Part shown: positions 20,781 to 29,996 of the stretch, piece by piece
How the letters are laid out: each line of letters opens with the position of its first letter
How positions within the stretch are numbered: position 1 is the first letter of the stretch
Source of the DNA: CAVUXJ01 sp963814975
GTDB lineage: Bacteria > Acidobacteriota > Vicinamibacteria > Vicinamibacterales > CAVVIG01
Direction: 5' to 3'
Length of the DNA: 64,000 bases
Assembly: GCA_963814975.1 (NCBI GenBank)
Contig: CAWFFB010000017.1
Location: forward strand, 1 to 64,000
Made by a program: the position numbers and the translations under genes
Notes under the pieces: model-generated
Seen by the model: the letters and a program-made list of their open reading frames with translations, nothing else
Database searches by the model: none
Told to the model about the DNA's origin: nothing

Positions 20781-22084
20781 CTCAACGTCTCTTCCGCTTT
20801 TCGCGCCGCCCCTGCCCTCAGGACCGCGGCGGTCATGATCAGGGAGCCCACCAGATACACACCGTAGGCCTTCACCCAATCGATGCCGTCTCGTCCGAAG
20901 ATCTTGCCGGCTTCCGAGGCGAACAACGTCAACGCGAAGAAGATACCGGCTGATCGATAGACCAGTTGCTGCGATCGCTCTGGTTCCTCCGGATCGCTGA
21001 CGATCATGGCGGCCGCGGCCAGCATCAGCACGAAGCTGACGTAGTGATGCACCCAGGTGCGCTCGGAAAACCACAACATGAACGCGCTGACCGCGGCGAC
21101 CTCGAGGACATAGCGCCTCGATCTGAGCGTCGCCAGCGGCTTGCGCATCCACCAGAGGCCGGCGAGCGCGACAACGACCATCAGGCTTCGAACCAGCTGT
21201 TGAACGACCGCGAGGGGAAGGTCGAGGAGGTTCATGAAATGCGGCTGGACGCCGCCGCCGCGGTGCGTTTCGAACGCGGGCACGTGGCTGAGCAGGCGCA
21301 ACGCGACGCTCCCGACCGATTGGCTTGTCGCGTAGAAGACCTCGCCGCGCGTCACGTACGGCAGAATCATGATTCGCGTCCACTGCTCGAGCCACTTCAG
21401 GTTCTGGTCCCACCCGAACACGAGTGCGGGCACGAACACCCAGCACACGGCAACGGCGAGGACGGCGCTGGCGGCGATGACCCAGCGGCGCCTCCACGCG
21501 AAATACGCCACGAACACCAGCGGAGTCACTTTCACGGCCACACCGAGGCCAATCAGCCCGCCTGCGGAGATGTCGAGCCACCGTGACTCTCGCTGCGCGA
21601 GTGCGAGGCCGGCGATCAGGGGGAGCAGCGCCAGGAAGTTGGTCTGACCCTCCTGCATGTCGACGATGACGGCCAGCCACCACCCGGAGACGATCAGCAG
21701 AATGGCGGGTGTCGTCAATCGGACACCGGTGCTGGCGACCATCCCAGCGGCCAGCGCGAACACGAGGCAGACGAGCCCCAACTTGACGGACGCCCACGCG
21801 AACTGTGCGGCTGGGCGCGACAGTCCCGTGAACGGGGCGAACGCCATCAGGCTGATCGGCGGCGTCGGCAGCAGGTCGTCGACATAGTCCACCCGGTCAT
21901 GGAGAAAGGCTGGCGTCATGATCATCCAGCGATCGAAGTCGTTGACGTGTCCGCCCTTCGGGTCGGCGAGCTTGCGGCTCGTACGATCGTACTGCTGAAA
22001 CCCGATCACCAGCGTCGTCAGAGCCGAGAGGATGACAAGTCGCCGCAGGAGCGTGTTCGGCGCGAGCCGGAGCGCGGAGCGCAT
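20774..22084 (-). CDS. Glycosyltransferase-87-like (DUF2029) integral membrane protein
   Basis: About 436 residues from the ATG at 22084 (longer starts are possible). Around ten hydrophobic segments. The early acidic loop (NDFDRWMIMTPAFLHDRVDYVDDLLPTPP, written here in part) followed by PTPPISLMAFAPF, and the VKVTPLVFVAYFAWRRRW segment, are typical of GT87/DUF2029 polyprenyl-phosphate-dependent mannosyl- or arabinosyltransferases. The sugar and acceptor cannot be told. Divergent from ruvC. Confidence 0.75.
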   Translation of the reverse strand: MRSALRLAPNTLLRRLVILSALTTLVIGFQQYDRTSRKLADPKGGHVNDFDRWMIMTPAFLHDRVDYVDDLLPTPPISLMAFAPFTGLSRPAAQFAWASVKLGLVCLVFALAAGMVASTGVRLTTPAILLIVSGWWLAVIVDMQEGQTNFLALLPLIAGLALAQRESRWLDISAGGLIGLGVAVKVTPLVFVAYFAWRRRWVIAASAVLAVAVCWVFVPALVFGWDQNLKWLEQWTRIMILPYVTRGEVFYATSQSVGSVALRLLSHVPAFETHRGGGVQPHFMNLLDLPLAVVQQLVRSLMVVVALAGLWWMRKPLATLRSRRYVLEVAAVSAFMLWFSERTWVHHYVSFVLMLAAAAMIVSDPEEPERSQQLVYRSAGIFFALTLFASEAGKIFGRDGIDWVKAYGVYLVGSLIMTAAVLRAGAARKAEETLRA

Positions 22085-22090
22085 GCAGCG

Positions 22091-22100
22091 CAGTATACTG
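22091..22100. promoter_or_regulatory. Palindrome CAGTATACTG between divergent genes
   Basis: A perfect 10-bp palindrome containing TATACT, placed 7 bp from the glycosyltransferase start and about 100 bp before ruvC. It could be a -10 or an operator. Since ruv genes are DNA-damage-induced in many bacteria, a LexA-type role is conceivable but not shown. Confidence 0.3.
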
Positions 22101-22203
22101 TGCAGGTCATCGAGCTGATCGGCACGGCCATCCACAGCGACCTGCGTAGCACCATGCAGAACCCAGACTCCAGAACTCCGGGCGAGGTCGAGGTTTCCAC
22201 GGC

Positions 22204-22755
22204 GTGAAGATCTTCGGTATCGATCCCGGCTCGCACCGCACCGGGTACGGCTGCATCGAGACGGACGGCTCGCGTCATCGGGTCCTGCTGAGCGGCGCTA
22301 TCACCACTCCGGCGCTCGCGTCTTTTCCCGGCAAGCTCCTCGAGATTCATCGCCGCCTGACCGTGCTCATCGAAATGAGCCGTCCCGATTGCGTTGCCAT
22401 CGAGAGCCTGTTCCACGCCACCAACGTGCGGAGTGCGCTCAAGCTCGGTCATGCCCGCGGGGTGGCCGTGCTCGCCGCGGTGGAGGCAGGCCTGCCGGTC
22501 GTCGAATACAGTCCCGCGGAGATCAAACGCGCTGTGGTCGGATACGGACGTGCCGAGAAGCACCAGGTGCAGCAGATGATGAAGCTGCTGCTCGGACTGT
22601 CCGCGCCACCCTTGCCGCACGATGCCGCCGACGCGCTGGCGGTCGCCCTCTGTCACGTGCATTCCATGTCGTCGGTCCGGACGGCAGCGGCGCTGACGGC
22701 GCCGCGCACGAAGGCGCTGACGAACTGGCGCCACTACCGGCCGCCACGATCGTGA
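22204..22755 (+). CDS. ruvC: Crossover junction endodeoxyribonuclease RuvC
   Basis: 183 residues from a GTG start. Resolves Holliday junctions as a dimer. The four metal-binding acids are present: Asp7 (GIDPG), Glu67 (VAIESLF), Asp140 and Asp143 (PHDAADALA). Length and motif spacing are normal. Its stop overlaps the ruvA GTG start (GTGA), so the two are translationally coupled. Confidence 0.97.
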   Translation: MKIFGIDPGSHRTGYGCIETDGSRHRVLLSGAITTPALASFPGKLLEIHRRLTVLIEMSRPDCVAIESLFHATNVRSALKLGHARGVAVLAAVEAGLPVVEYSPAEIKRAVVGYGRAEKHQVQQMMKLLLGLSAPPLPHDAADALAVALCHVHSMSSVRTAAALTAPRTKALTNWRHYRPPRS

Positions 22756-23351
22756 TCGCACACCTGCGTGGGCGCCTATTCGAAAAGCAGCCGAACCGGG
22801 TCGTCGTGGACGTGAACGGCATCGGCTACGACGTCTCGGTGCCTCTTTCGACGTTTTACGGCCTTGGCGAGCCTGGCAGCGAAATTGCGCTGCGCATCCA
22901 CACGCACGTGCGCGAGGATGCGCTCCTGCTCTACGGGTTTGCGACCCCGCTCGAGCAGCAGCTCTTCGAGCGGCTGATCAGCGTGAGCGGCATCGGCCCG
23001 AAGGTCGCGCTTGCGGTGTTGTCCGGCATCGAGCCGTCGGACCTGATCCGCGCGATCGAGCGCGAGGACATCGCGCGGATGACCTCGATTCCCGGTGTCG
23101 GAAAGAAGACGGCCGAGCGGATCGTGCTGGAATTGAAGGATCGGCTCCCGCGCCCGCCGATCGGCGCCTCGGCCGGCAGTGCCACCGCGGCAGAGCCGCC
23201 GGAGATCAAGCACGATGTCATCTCGGCGCTGATCAACCTGGGGTATCATCGGCCCCTCGCCGAAAAGGCCGCGGAGTCGGCCCTCAAGGGAACACCGGGC
23301 GGCGACTTCGAACAGACGTTGAAACAAGCGTTGCGGGAGCTCGCGCGGTAG
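22752..23351 (+). CDS. ruvA: Holliday junction branch migration protein RuvA
   Basis: 199 residues from the GTG at 22752 (MIAHLRGRLFEKQ). Domain I is the OB-fold (VVDVNGIGYDVSVPLSTF). Two helix-hairpin-helix motifs follow (LISVSGIGPKVALAVLSG and MTSIPGVGKKTAERIVLEL). A flexible proline/alanine linker joins domain III (VISALINLGYHRPLAEKA), which contacts RuvB. Forms a tetramer on four-way junctions. Confidence 0.97.
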   Translation: MIAHLRGRLFEKQPNRVVVDVNGIGYDVSVPLSTFYGLGEPGSEIALRIHTHVREDALLLYGFATPLEQQLFERLISVSGIGPKVALAVLSGIEPSDLIRAIEREDIARMTSIPGVGKKTAERIVLELKDRLPRPPIGASAGSATAAEPPEIKHDVISALINLGYHRPLAEKAAESALKGTPGGDFEQTLKQALRELAR

Positions 23352-23420
23352 CCCGGTCTGAGGGACCAGGCGGCGGGTCTCGCGAAACGCCTGGCCCGCA
23401 AGAGCCGGGCCTGCATCAAG

Positions 23421-24437
23421 ATGGACGATCGTATCGTGACGGCGGCGCGCGTCGATGAGGACGCGCAGTACGAGGCGGGCCTCCGCCCGCGCGTGCTGGA
23501 CGACTACATCGGCCAGGACCGGGTGCGCGAAAATCTGCAGGTCTCGATCGCGGCGGCGCGCCACCGCGACGAAGCGCTCGACCACGTGCTGCTCTACGGA
23601 CCTCCCGGGCTGGGGAAGACGACGCTCGCCTACGTCATCGGCAACGAGCTCGGCGTGCCGGTACGGTCGACCTCCGGTCCGGTCCTCGAGAGGCCCGGCG
23701 ATCTGGCGGCAATCCTGACGAACCTTGCCGCTCGCGAGGTGCTGTTCATCGACGAGATTCACCGGATGGCGCCGGCGATCGAAGAGATCCTCTATCCGGC
23801 GCTCGAAGACTACGAGCTCGACATCATCATCGGTCAGGGACCCAGCGCACGGTCGGTGAAAGTCCCGCTTCAGAAGTTCACGCTCATCGGCGCCACGACC
23901 AGGGCCGGTCTGCTCACCTCGCCCCTCCGGGCGCGTTTCGGCATCGTCCACCGCCTCGAGTTCTACAACCCGTCGGACATCGAAGAGATCGTCCGCAGGT
24001 CGGCCCGGATCCTGACCGTCCCGATCGACAATGCCGCGGCGGGAGAGATCGCCCGGCGATCGAGGGGCACCCCGCGCATTGCCAACCGGCTGCTCCGGCG
24101 GGTGCGCGATTACGCGCAGGTCCGGGCCGCCGGCGCCATCACCAGCGAGGTCGCGTTCGCGGCCCTGAAACTGCTCGAGGTCGACGAGCACGGCTTCGAC
24201 GAGGTCGATCGCAAGCTGCTCCGCACGATCATCGACAAGTTCGGCGGCGGTCCGGTCGGCATCAACACCATTGCCGCCGCCATCAGCGAGGAAAAGGACG
24301 CTATCGAAGATATGTACGAACCGTTTCTCATCCAGGCCGGCTTCCTCGATCGTACGCCACGGGGCCGCGTCGCCACGGCGCGCGCGTACGACTACTTCGG
24401 GTTGACGGCGCCTGCCAAGGATGCACGCCTGTGGTGA
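23421..24437 (+). CDS. ruvB: Holliday junction ATP-dependent helicase RuvB
   Basis: 338 residues. AAA+ motor driving branch migration with RuvA. Walker A GPPGLGKTT (60-68), Walker B with DEIH (about 111-114), sensor GATTRAGLL and the arginine-finger region PLRARFG are all present. The C-terminal winged helix ends RTPRGRVATARAYDYFGL, which is diagnostic. Lies 69 nt after ruvA; its end overlaps the fabH start. Confidence 0.98.
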   Translation: MDDRIVTAARVDEDAQYEAGLRPRVLDDYIGQDRVRENLQVSIAAARHRDEALDHVLLYGPPGLGKTTLAYVIGNELGVPVRSTSGPVLERPGDLAAILTNLAAREVLFIDEIHRMAPAIEEILYPALEDYELDIIIGQGPSARSVKVPLQKFTLIGATTRAGLLTSPLRARFGIVHRLEFYNPSDIEEIVRRSARILTVPIDNAAAGEIARRSRGTPRIANRLLRRVRDYAQVRAAGAITSEVAFAALKLLEVDEHGFDEVDRKLLRTIIDKFGGGPVGINTIAAAISEEKDAIEDMYEPFLIQAGFLDRTPRGRVATARAYDYFGLTAPAKDARLW

Positions 24438-25471
24438 TCGCCGCTGGCGCTTCTCGAAAACAACAGACGCCACGATGCGGCGGACGGCCAACCAGGATCG
24501 CGTCGCTGGCGACCTACGTTCCCCCGAAGCTGCTGACCAATGCCGACCTCGAGAAGATGGTCGACACCAATGACGAGTGGATCTTGCAGCGGACGGGCAT
24601 CCGTGAGCGCCATATCGTCGATCCCGGCGTCGCCACGTCGGATCTGGGCAAGGAGGCGGCGCTCAAGGCGATCGCCGGCGCCGGCCTCAGCCCCGACGAT
24701 ATCGGGCTGATCATCGTCGGCACGGTGACGCCCGACACGATGTTCCCGAGCACCGCGTGTTTGCTTCAGCACAAGATTGGCGCGGGACACGCGTGGGGCT
24801 TCGATCTTAGCGCCGCATGCTCGGCGTTCACGTACGCGCTGACGGCAGGGAGCCAGATGGTAGCGAGCGGCGCACACGACCACGCGCTCGTCGTCGGCGC
24901 CGACGTGATGTCGAGCATCATCGACTATCAGGATCGCGCGACCTGCGTGCTGTTCGGCGACGGGGCAGGCGCGTGTGTCGTGTCGGCGGCCGCACCTGGA
25001 GACGGGGCCATCCTCGACTTCGAGCACGAGATTGACGGCAGTGGCGGGCCGGCCTTGTGGATGCCGGCTGGTGGGAGCCGGCGCCCGCCCTCGCACGAGA
25101 CCATCGATCAGCGGCTGCACTATGTGAAGCAGGATGGACAGGCCGTCTTCAAGTTCGCGGTTCGTAAGACCGAAGAGATCTCGCGCCGTCTCTTGGAGCG
25201 AAACGGCCTGACGCCGGACGATCTCGATTTGTTCGTGTCGCACCAGGCCAATCGCCGCATCATCCAGGCGGCGAGCCAGAAACTCGGCCTCAACAGCGAC
25301 AAGGTGATCATCAACATCGAGCGGTTCGGCAATACGACCGCCGCCACCATTCCCTTGGCGCTCAATGACGCAGTGGACTCAGGCCGTCTCAGGAAGGGCG
25401 ATCTGGTGCTGCTGGCGTCGGTCGGCGCCGGGTTCACGGTGGGCGCCGTGCTCGTCAGATGGGGGTTCTAG
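24431..25471 (+). CDS. fabH: 3-oxoacyl-ACP synthase III (KAS III)
   Basis: 346 residues from GTG 24431 (GTG 24434 also possible). Starts fatty-acid synthesis by condensing an acyl-CoA with malonyl-ACP. Catalytic Cys130 lies in LSAACSAF. The His is in VSHQANRRII and the Asn in RFGNTTAATIP. The opening TNDEWILQRTGIRERHIVDP is typical FabH. A roughly 20-residue N-terminal extension comes from the overlap with ruvB. It stands apart from other fab genes and may serve a specialised acyl chain. Confidence 0.95.
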   Translation: MVIAAGASRKQQTPRCGGRPTRIASLATYVPPKLLTNADLEKMVDTNDEWILQRTGIRERHIVDPGVATSDLGKEAALKAIAGAGLSPDDIGLIIVGTVTPDTMFPSTACLLQHKIGAGHAWGFDLSAACSAFTYALTAGSQMVASGAHDHALVVGADVMSSIIDYQDRATCVLFGDGAGACVVSAAAPGDGAILDFEHEIDGSGGPALWMPAGGSRRPPSHETIDQRLHYVKQDGQAVFKFAVRKTEEISRRLLERNGLTPDDLDLFVSHQANRRIIQAASQKLGLNSDKVIINIERFGNTTAATIPLALNDAVDSGRLRKGDLVLLASVGAGFTVGAVLVRWGF

Positions 25472-25509
25472 GCGCGTTCCGGCGGGGCATCACCCGCTGA
25501 GGTTCGGCT

Positions 25510-25989
25510 GTGTCGCAATCGGGTGAGGACTTCGAGCGACGGCTGATCGCCCTGCGGTCGCTGCGGCGTCTGCTCGACGACGCGTTTCGGGTACCCGGGA
25601 CGCGGATTCGTTTCGGGTGGGACGCCATCATCGGGGTGATCCCTTGGGCCGGGGATCTGGTGACGGCGCTGATGGCTGGGGCGATTATCGTCCAGGCCCA
25701 TCGTGTACGTGTGCCGCGCATCGTGCAGCTTCGGATGTTGCTCAACGTCGGCATCGATCTGGCCATCGGCCTCGTCCCTTTCGCGGGCGACGTGGCTGAC
25801 GTATTCTGGAAGTCGAACACCAGGAACATGGCGCTGCTCGAGCGCCACGCGGCCGGGCCCGGTACCTCGTCCGCTGGAGACTGGGTCTTCGTCGGTGTCG
25901 TGATCGCGTTGGTCGTGGCGATGGCTCTTGTGCCGCTCCTCCTGCTCTCGTTGATGCTGCAGGCGCTCCTCGGGCGCGGGTTGTTCTGA
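25510..25989 (+). CDS. DUF4112 membrane protein
   Basis: 159 residues from a GTG start. An amphipathic N-terminus (FERRLIALRSLRRLLDDAFRVPGT) leads into the conserved RFGWDAIIGVIPWAGDLVTALMAGAII, then LLNVGIDLAIGLVPFAGDVADVFWKSNTRNMALLERH (both given in outline), then a last membrane segment (VVIALVVAMALVPLLLLSLM). This is the DUF4112 plan. Its function is unknown. Confidence 0.85.
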   Translation: MSQSGEDFERRLIALRSLRRLLDDAFRVPGTRIRFGWDAIIGVIPWAGDLVTALMAGAIIVQAHRVRVPRIVQLRMLLNVGIDLAIGLVPFAGDVADVFWKSNTRNMALLERHAAGPGTSSAGDWVFVGVVIALVVAMALVPLLLLSLMLQALLGRGLF

Positions 25990-26007
25990 CTGGCTCGGAT
26001 CTCGCGA

Positions 26008-26691
26008 ATGACGGTCGTGTCCTCCGCCTTCTCCGCAGCGGTCGCTCAGGGCCAGGCAGGCCCTCGCGCCCGGATATTTCTGCTCTCACCCGCCAATTGC
26101 GGCGGGGCCCGCGCGAGGCAGGTGCTGTCGCCGCGGGCAGGGTTTGCGCTTGCGGACCGGCTGAGGTCGAGCGAAGGCGCGCCACTCGGCGAGCTGTTCG
26201 CCTTCGTGAGCGGGCTCTACTTTCGCGGCAAGCTCACCTACGCTCGTCGATTTGCCGTCCCACCCGATCCGGCCGGCGCGATCTCAGGGAGTGTGCACAT
26301 CATCACGCCGAACGCCGGGCTCCGCAGCCCCGAGACGCTGGTGACGGGTGCCGCCATGCGCGGGTTCGCAGGCACCGACGTCCATCCCGACAACGCGGCG
26401 TACCGCGGGCCGCTCGAGCGAAGCGCCCGCATGCTCGCCGATGAGATCGGCCCCGATTGCGACGTGGTCCTGCTCGGAAGCATCGCCTCGCCGAAGTATG
26501 TCGACGTCCTGCTGACCATATTCGGCAGCCAGCTCCGGTTTCCCATCGAGTTCGTCGGGCGTGGGGATATGAGCCGCGGCGGTTTGCTGCTGCGAAAGGC
26601 AACCGAGGGATTGGAGCTGGAGTACGTTCCGGTCGCGGGTGCCACTCGGCACGGGTCCCGGCCCCCGAAGCTTCCGGCGCTGCGGCGATAG
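26008..26691 (+). CDS. Conserved protein of unknown function next to the LigD-type polymerase
   Basis: 227 residues. I recognise the pattern (ARIFLLSPANCGGARARQ, APLGELFAFVSGLYFRGKLTYA, HIITPNAGLRSPETLV) as a conserved bacterial hypothetical but know no function. It has no membrane segment or signal. DVVLLGSIASPKYVDVLL and the RGDMSRGGLLLRKA segment suggest an alpha/beta fold. It ends 52 nt before the polymerase gene and may be co-transcribed, so a role in DNA metabolism is possible. Confidence 0.6.
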   Translation: MTVVSSAFSAAVAQGQAGPRARIFLLSPANCGGARARQVLSPRAGFALADRLRSSEGAPLGELFAFVSGLYFRGKLTYARRFAVPPDPAGAISGSVHIITPNAGLRSPETLVTGAAMRGFAGTDVHPDNAAYRGPLERSARMLADEIGPDCDVVLLGSIASPKYVDVLLTIFGSQLRFPIEFVGRGDMSRGGLLLRKATEGLELEYVPVAGATRHGSRPPKLPALRR

Positions 26692-26742
26692 GCGTCACCT
26701 GTGTGCAAGCGTCCGCGGCTGCTGCGTCTTGAGGTCGCGTAA

Positions 26743-27675
26743 GTGGCGCAGCAGCCGCTGACGATCCCGCGCGATCAGGACAATGTGATCCTGTCGGTGG
26801 ACCGCAAGGAGGTTCGCCTGACGAACCTCCGCAAGGTCTTCTGGCAGGAGCTCGGGCTCACCAAGGGCGATCTCCTGCAGTACTACGCGGACGTCGCCGC
26901 CGTGCTGCTGCCTCATCTCGCCGATCGGGCGATGGTGATGAAGCGTTATCCGCACGGCGCCTCCGGCGAGTTCTTCTTCATGAAGCGGGCGCCTTCGCCC
27001 CGACCGGACTGGATCCAGATCTGCACGATCAAGCACGGGTCGGGCAACGTCATCGATTTCCCGATGGTTCAGGACCGCCCGTCCTTGCTATGGGTCGTCA
27101 ATCTCGGCTGCATCGACTTGAACCAGTGGTATGCCCGCTGCGACCACGTGGATCAGCCCGACTACGTGCATTTCGACCTGGATCCCGGAGTGGGCGCCTC
27201 ATTCGATCGCGTCCGCGAGGTCGCGCTGATCGTGCGTGAAGCGCTGGACGTGCTCAAGATGCCGTCGCTGGTGAAGACCACAGGTTCGAAAGGGCTGCAC
27301 GTCTACGTACCGATCGTTCGAGGACCAGAGCAGAAACAGGTATGGACCTTCGCAAAGGCGCTGGCCCGGGAGTTGGCGGGCCGCCATCCGGCGCTCATCA
27401 CCGCTGAGTACCGCGTGGCAAAGCGCCCGCGCGGGCGCGTGCTGGTGGATTACAACCAGAATGCCTGGGGACGCACGCTGGCGTCGGTCTATTCTGTCCG
27501 GCCGCGAGAGGACGCGACCGTGTCGACGCCCGTCACGTGGCGCGAGATTGAGCTCGGCGTACGGATTGAGGACTTCACCGTGGCGAACGTGCCGGCGAGG
27601 GTTGGAACAGTCGGCGATCTGTGGAAGCCGCTTCTCGCGGCAAAGGGGCGGTTCGATTTGAAAACGTATCTGTAG
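26743..27675 (+). CDS. Stand-alone LigD-type DNA polymerase/primase domain
   Basis: 310 residues from a GTG start. The whole protein is the archaeo-eukaryotic-primase-like POL domain of LigD, without ligase or phosphoesterase domains. Seen are LTNLRKVFW, GEFFFMKRAPSP, the metal-binding DLDPG (in YVHFDLDPGVGASF), the nucleotide-contacting SGSKGLH-like TTGSKGLHVYVPI and RVLVDYNQNAWGRTLASVYSVRP. In NHEJ, LigD-POL adds (ribo)nucleotides at breaks with Ku. Neither Ku nor a ligase lies in this window. Confidence 0.92.
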   Translation: MAQQPLTIPRDQDNVILSVDRKEVRLTNLRKVFWQELGLTKGDLLQYYADVAAVLLPHLADRAMVMKRYPHGASGEFFFMKRAPSPRPDWIQICTIKHGSGNVIDFPMVQDRPSLLWVVNLGCIDLNQWYARCDHVDQPDYVHFDLDPGVGASFDRVREVALIVREALDVLKMPSLVKTTGSKGLHVYVPIVRGPEQKQVWTFAKALARELAGRHPALITAEYRVAKRPRGRVLVDYNQNAWGRTLASVYSVRPREDATVSTPVTWREIELGVRIEDFTVANVPARVGTVGDLWKPLLAAKGRFDLKTYL

Positions 27676-27692
27676 AAACTGCGTCGGAGGTG

Positions 27693-28859
27693 TCAATCCC
27701 CGAGCAGCTCGCTGAAGCTCTTGAGATCCTCGACGTGATCGCAAACGGCCTTCATCACCATCAGCATCGGCACCGCGAGCAGCATCCCCCAGATTCCCCA
27801 GACCCAGCCCCAGAAGAGGAGACCGACAAAAACGGCGACGGCGTTCATCCGCGCGGCGCGGCTCGTGAGCCAGGGTGTGAGACCCATCCCCTCCATTGTC
27901 GTAATCGCGAAGGCCGACCCACCTGCGAGTACGGCCATCTCTATCGTCCCGAACTGCAGAAAGCCCACAGCCGCAGCCGTCGCGGTGACGATGACCGCCC
28001 CGAAGTACGGAATGGTGTTGAAGACGCCGGCCAGGAGGCCCCAGACGGCGGCCTGCTCGATGCCAATCCAGAGGAATGCGATCCACGTCGCGATGCCGAC
28101 CGCCGCGCTTATCGCCACCTGCACGAACAAGAACGTTGCAATCTGGCGGTCGATATCCTCGAGAATCTGCACGGTAATCTTCTTCCGGCTCAGCGACGGG
28201 CCGACGATCTTGATGAACTTCCGTTTATACTGATCGCCGGACGCGAGGGAGAAATAGGCGAGGAAGAGGACCAACAGAGCCTGTACGGACGCGGCCGCGA
28301 GGCTCAAGGATCCCCACATCACGTATGCGCTGATATTCACCGGCGGCTGCTCCACCTGCACCCTGGTGACACCAGGCCGCGTCGGCGGGGGAGCGCTGGC
28401 GGCGTCGGCCGCCTTTTCGAGTTCCGTCGCCGCTTTCTGAACCTGCGCGATCGTCGACGTCTGGGAGTCTCCGCCGCTCCCGCGTTCCAGCACGCGCCGC
28501 AGGCGGCGCGCGCCATCCGGCAGCTGCTGCACGACGGCATCGACCTGGTCGCGCAGTTGATACAGCAGCGAGCCCCCAATACCCACGAGGAAGAGAAGCA
28601 CGAGAGCGGCTCCCAGGGCTCGCGGAATCCGCAGCTTCGTGAGGCCGGTGACGAGCGGGTCGAGCGCATAGCTGATGAGCAGCCCGAGGACGACCGGGAT
28701 GACCATGGCCTCCGCATATTTCAGCATCAGGATGGTTCCGAGAACCGCCAGCACGATCGGTGCGACGCTGCGGACGTCTGGCGGCTCTGGAAGGACCGGC
28801 GTCGAGTCCTGGGGATCCGCCGGAGCCGGCGCATTCAGATCAACACGCCTGAGCGTCAC
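27693..28859 (-). CDS. AI-2E family transporter (TqsA/PerM-like permease)
   Basis: 388 residues from the GTG at 28859, overlapping the upstream stop by 4 bp. Two N-terminal membrane segments (VLAVLGTILMLKYAEAMVIPVVLGLLISY, given in outline, then GAALVLLFLVGIGGSLLY) are followed by a soluble stretch with alanine/proline-rich linker (about 120-160) and then five or six more segments. The family signature GLLAGVFNTIPYFGAVIV and the TSRAARMNAVAVFVGLLFWGWVWGIWGMLLAVP block are present. Members export AI-2 or act in Na+/H+ or compatible-solute stress; which applies here is open. Confidence 0.88.
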   Translation of the reverse strand: MTLRRVDLNAPAPADPQDSTPVLPEPPDVRSVAPIVLAVLGTILMLKYAEAMVIPVVLGLLISYALDPLVTGLTKLRIPRALGAALVLLFLVGIGGSLLYQLRDQVDAVVQQLPDGARRLRRVLERGSGGDSQTSTIAQVQKAATELEKAADAASAPPPTRPGVTRVQVEQPPVNISAYVMWGSLSLAAASVQALLVLFLAYFSLASGDQYKRKFIKIVGPSLSRKKITVQILEDIDRQIATFLFVQVAISAAVGIATWIAFLWIGIEQAAVWGLLAGVFNTIPYFGAVIVTATAAAVGFLQFGTIEMAVLAGGSAFAITTMEGMGLTPWLTSRAARMNAVAVFVGLLFWGWVWGIWGMLLAVPMLMVMKAVCDHVEDLKSFSELLGD

Positions 28860-29749
28860 GGCAACGCCTCGGCTTTCTGCAGTTCCTTGTTGATCGCAAC
28901 TGCCGCCTTGGCGCCCTCGGCGGCGGCGACCACGACAAACTGTGAATCGCGCGACGCATCGCCGGCGACGAACAGGCGCGGGACGTTCGTGTTGCAGAGC
29001 AACCCCGTCGTGACGGTCCCTCGGCTGTTGAACGCGCAGCCGAGGCGCGCGGCGAGGTCGCATTGCGGGCGCTGACCCGTGGTGAAGAAAAGCGCGTCGC
29101 AGAGCGCCGGCTCTCCGCCGTCGAACGCAATCGACGACAGCAACCCCTGGTCGTGGTCGAGATGCTCGATCCGTTCCGGGCGTATTTCGATGCCGTTCCG
29201 GCGTAGCCGGCCGCTGTTGCGCCGCTCGATGCGGCTGCCGTTGGCGCACAAAAGCACGTGGGGACTCCAGTTCTTGAGCGCCAGCGCCAGGACCACGCCG
29301 GCGGTGCCGGTCCCGAGGACCGCGAGCCGTCGATCGCGCCATTCCCATCCGTCGCAGTAAGGGCAATGGAAGACGGAGCGGCCGTAGCAGGCCCCAATTC
29401 CGGCGACCGGCGGCAGCTCATCCGTCACTCCCGTGGCCAGCAGCAGAAACCGTGACGCTTCCTCGGCACCATCTGCCAGCGTCACGCGAAAGCCCTCCTC
29501 GGACGGACGCGCGTCGGTCACGCCGATCGAACGGAACTCGATACCGTACCGCACGAGCTCCTCCCTACCCAGCGCGTTAAAGGCCAGGGGCGGGCTGTCC
29601 TCGCGTGTGAGGTAGCCATGGAGGGCCTGGGCGTGCCGGTTGCGCGGTTGCCCGGTGTCGCAAATCAGCACCCGCCTCCGGCACCGCCCCAGCATCAAGG
29701 CGGCGCTCAGGCCCGCCGGACCGCCTCCGACGACAATGACGTCGAACAT
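28856..29749 (-). CDS. Thioredoxin-reductase-like FAD/NAD(P)-dependent oxidoreductase
   Basis: About 297 residues from the ATG at 29749. FAD site DVIVVGGGPAGLSAALMLGR at the N-terminus, then FLLLATGVTDELP. The redox-active CPYCDGWE is of the TrxB-type CxxC. An NAD(P) site is marked by RRLAVLGTGTAGVVLAL, and the C-terminal FAD motif by RLFVAGDAS. Many CPYCDG proteins of this kind are not true TrxR but act on small disulfides or quinone-like substrates. Its stop overlaps the AI-2E permease start (GTGA), so the two form an operon. Confidence 0.9.
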   Translation of the reverse strand: MFDVIVVGGGPAGLSAALMLGRCRRRVLICDTGQPRNRHAQALHGYLTREDSPPLAFNALGREELVRYGIEFRSIGVTDARPSEEGFRVTLADGAEEASRFLLLATGVTDELPPVAGIGACYGRSVFHCPYCDGWEWRDRRLAVLGTGTAGVVLALALKNWSPHVLLCANGSRIERRNSGRLRRNGIEIRPERIEHLDHDQGLLSSIAFDGGEPALCDALFFTTGQRPQCDLAARLGCAFNSRGTVTTGLLCNTNVPRLFVAGDASRDSQFVVVAAAEGAKAAVAINKELQKAEALP

Positions 29750-29996
29750 GCGCACCCGGCGGCTGCAAAACCGTCACCAGAACCGCCTAGGTATCCACTG
29801 AGGCTCTCTGTCCCGCTGCGCAACACTGTCTCAAGCGAGATATTCGGCGTATCGGTTCGAGAACCGGCGGGATTTCACCGGAATCACCGACGAGATGGCT
29901 CGAGGCGAAAGCTGTTCGGGGCTCGCGCCTGGTCCATTAATCGACGCCGGCTCCGACCCGGGGAGGGGCCAGACGTCCGCGCTACCATGACGGTCG

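Noticed and set aside
22776..24491. A 571-codon minus-strand frame across ruvA-ruvB.
   Set aside because: Shadow of two unmistakable genes.
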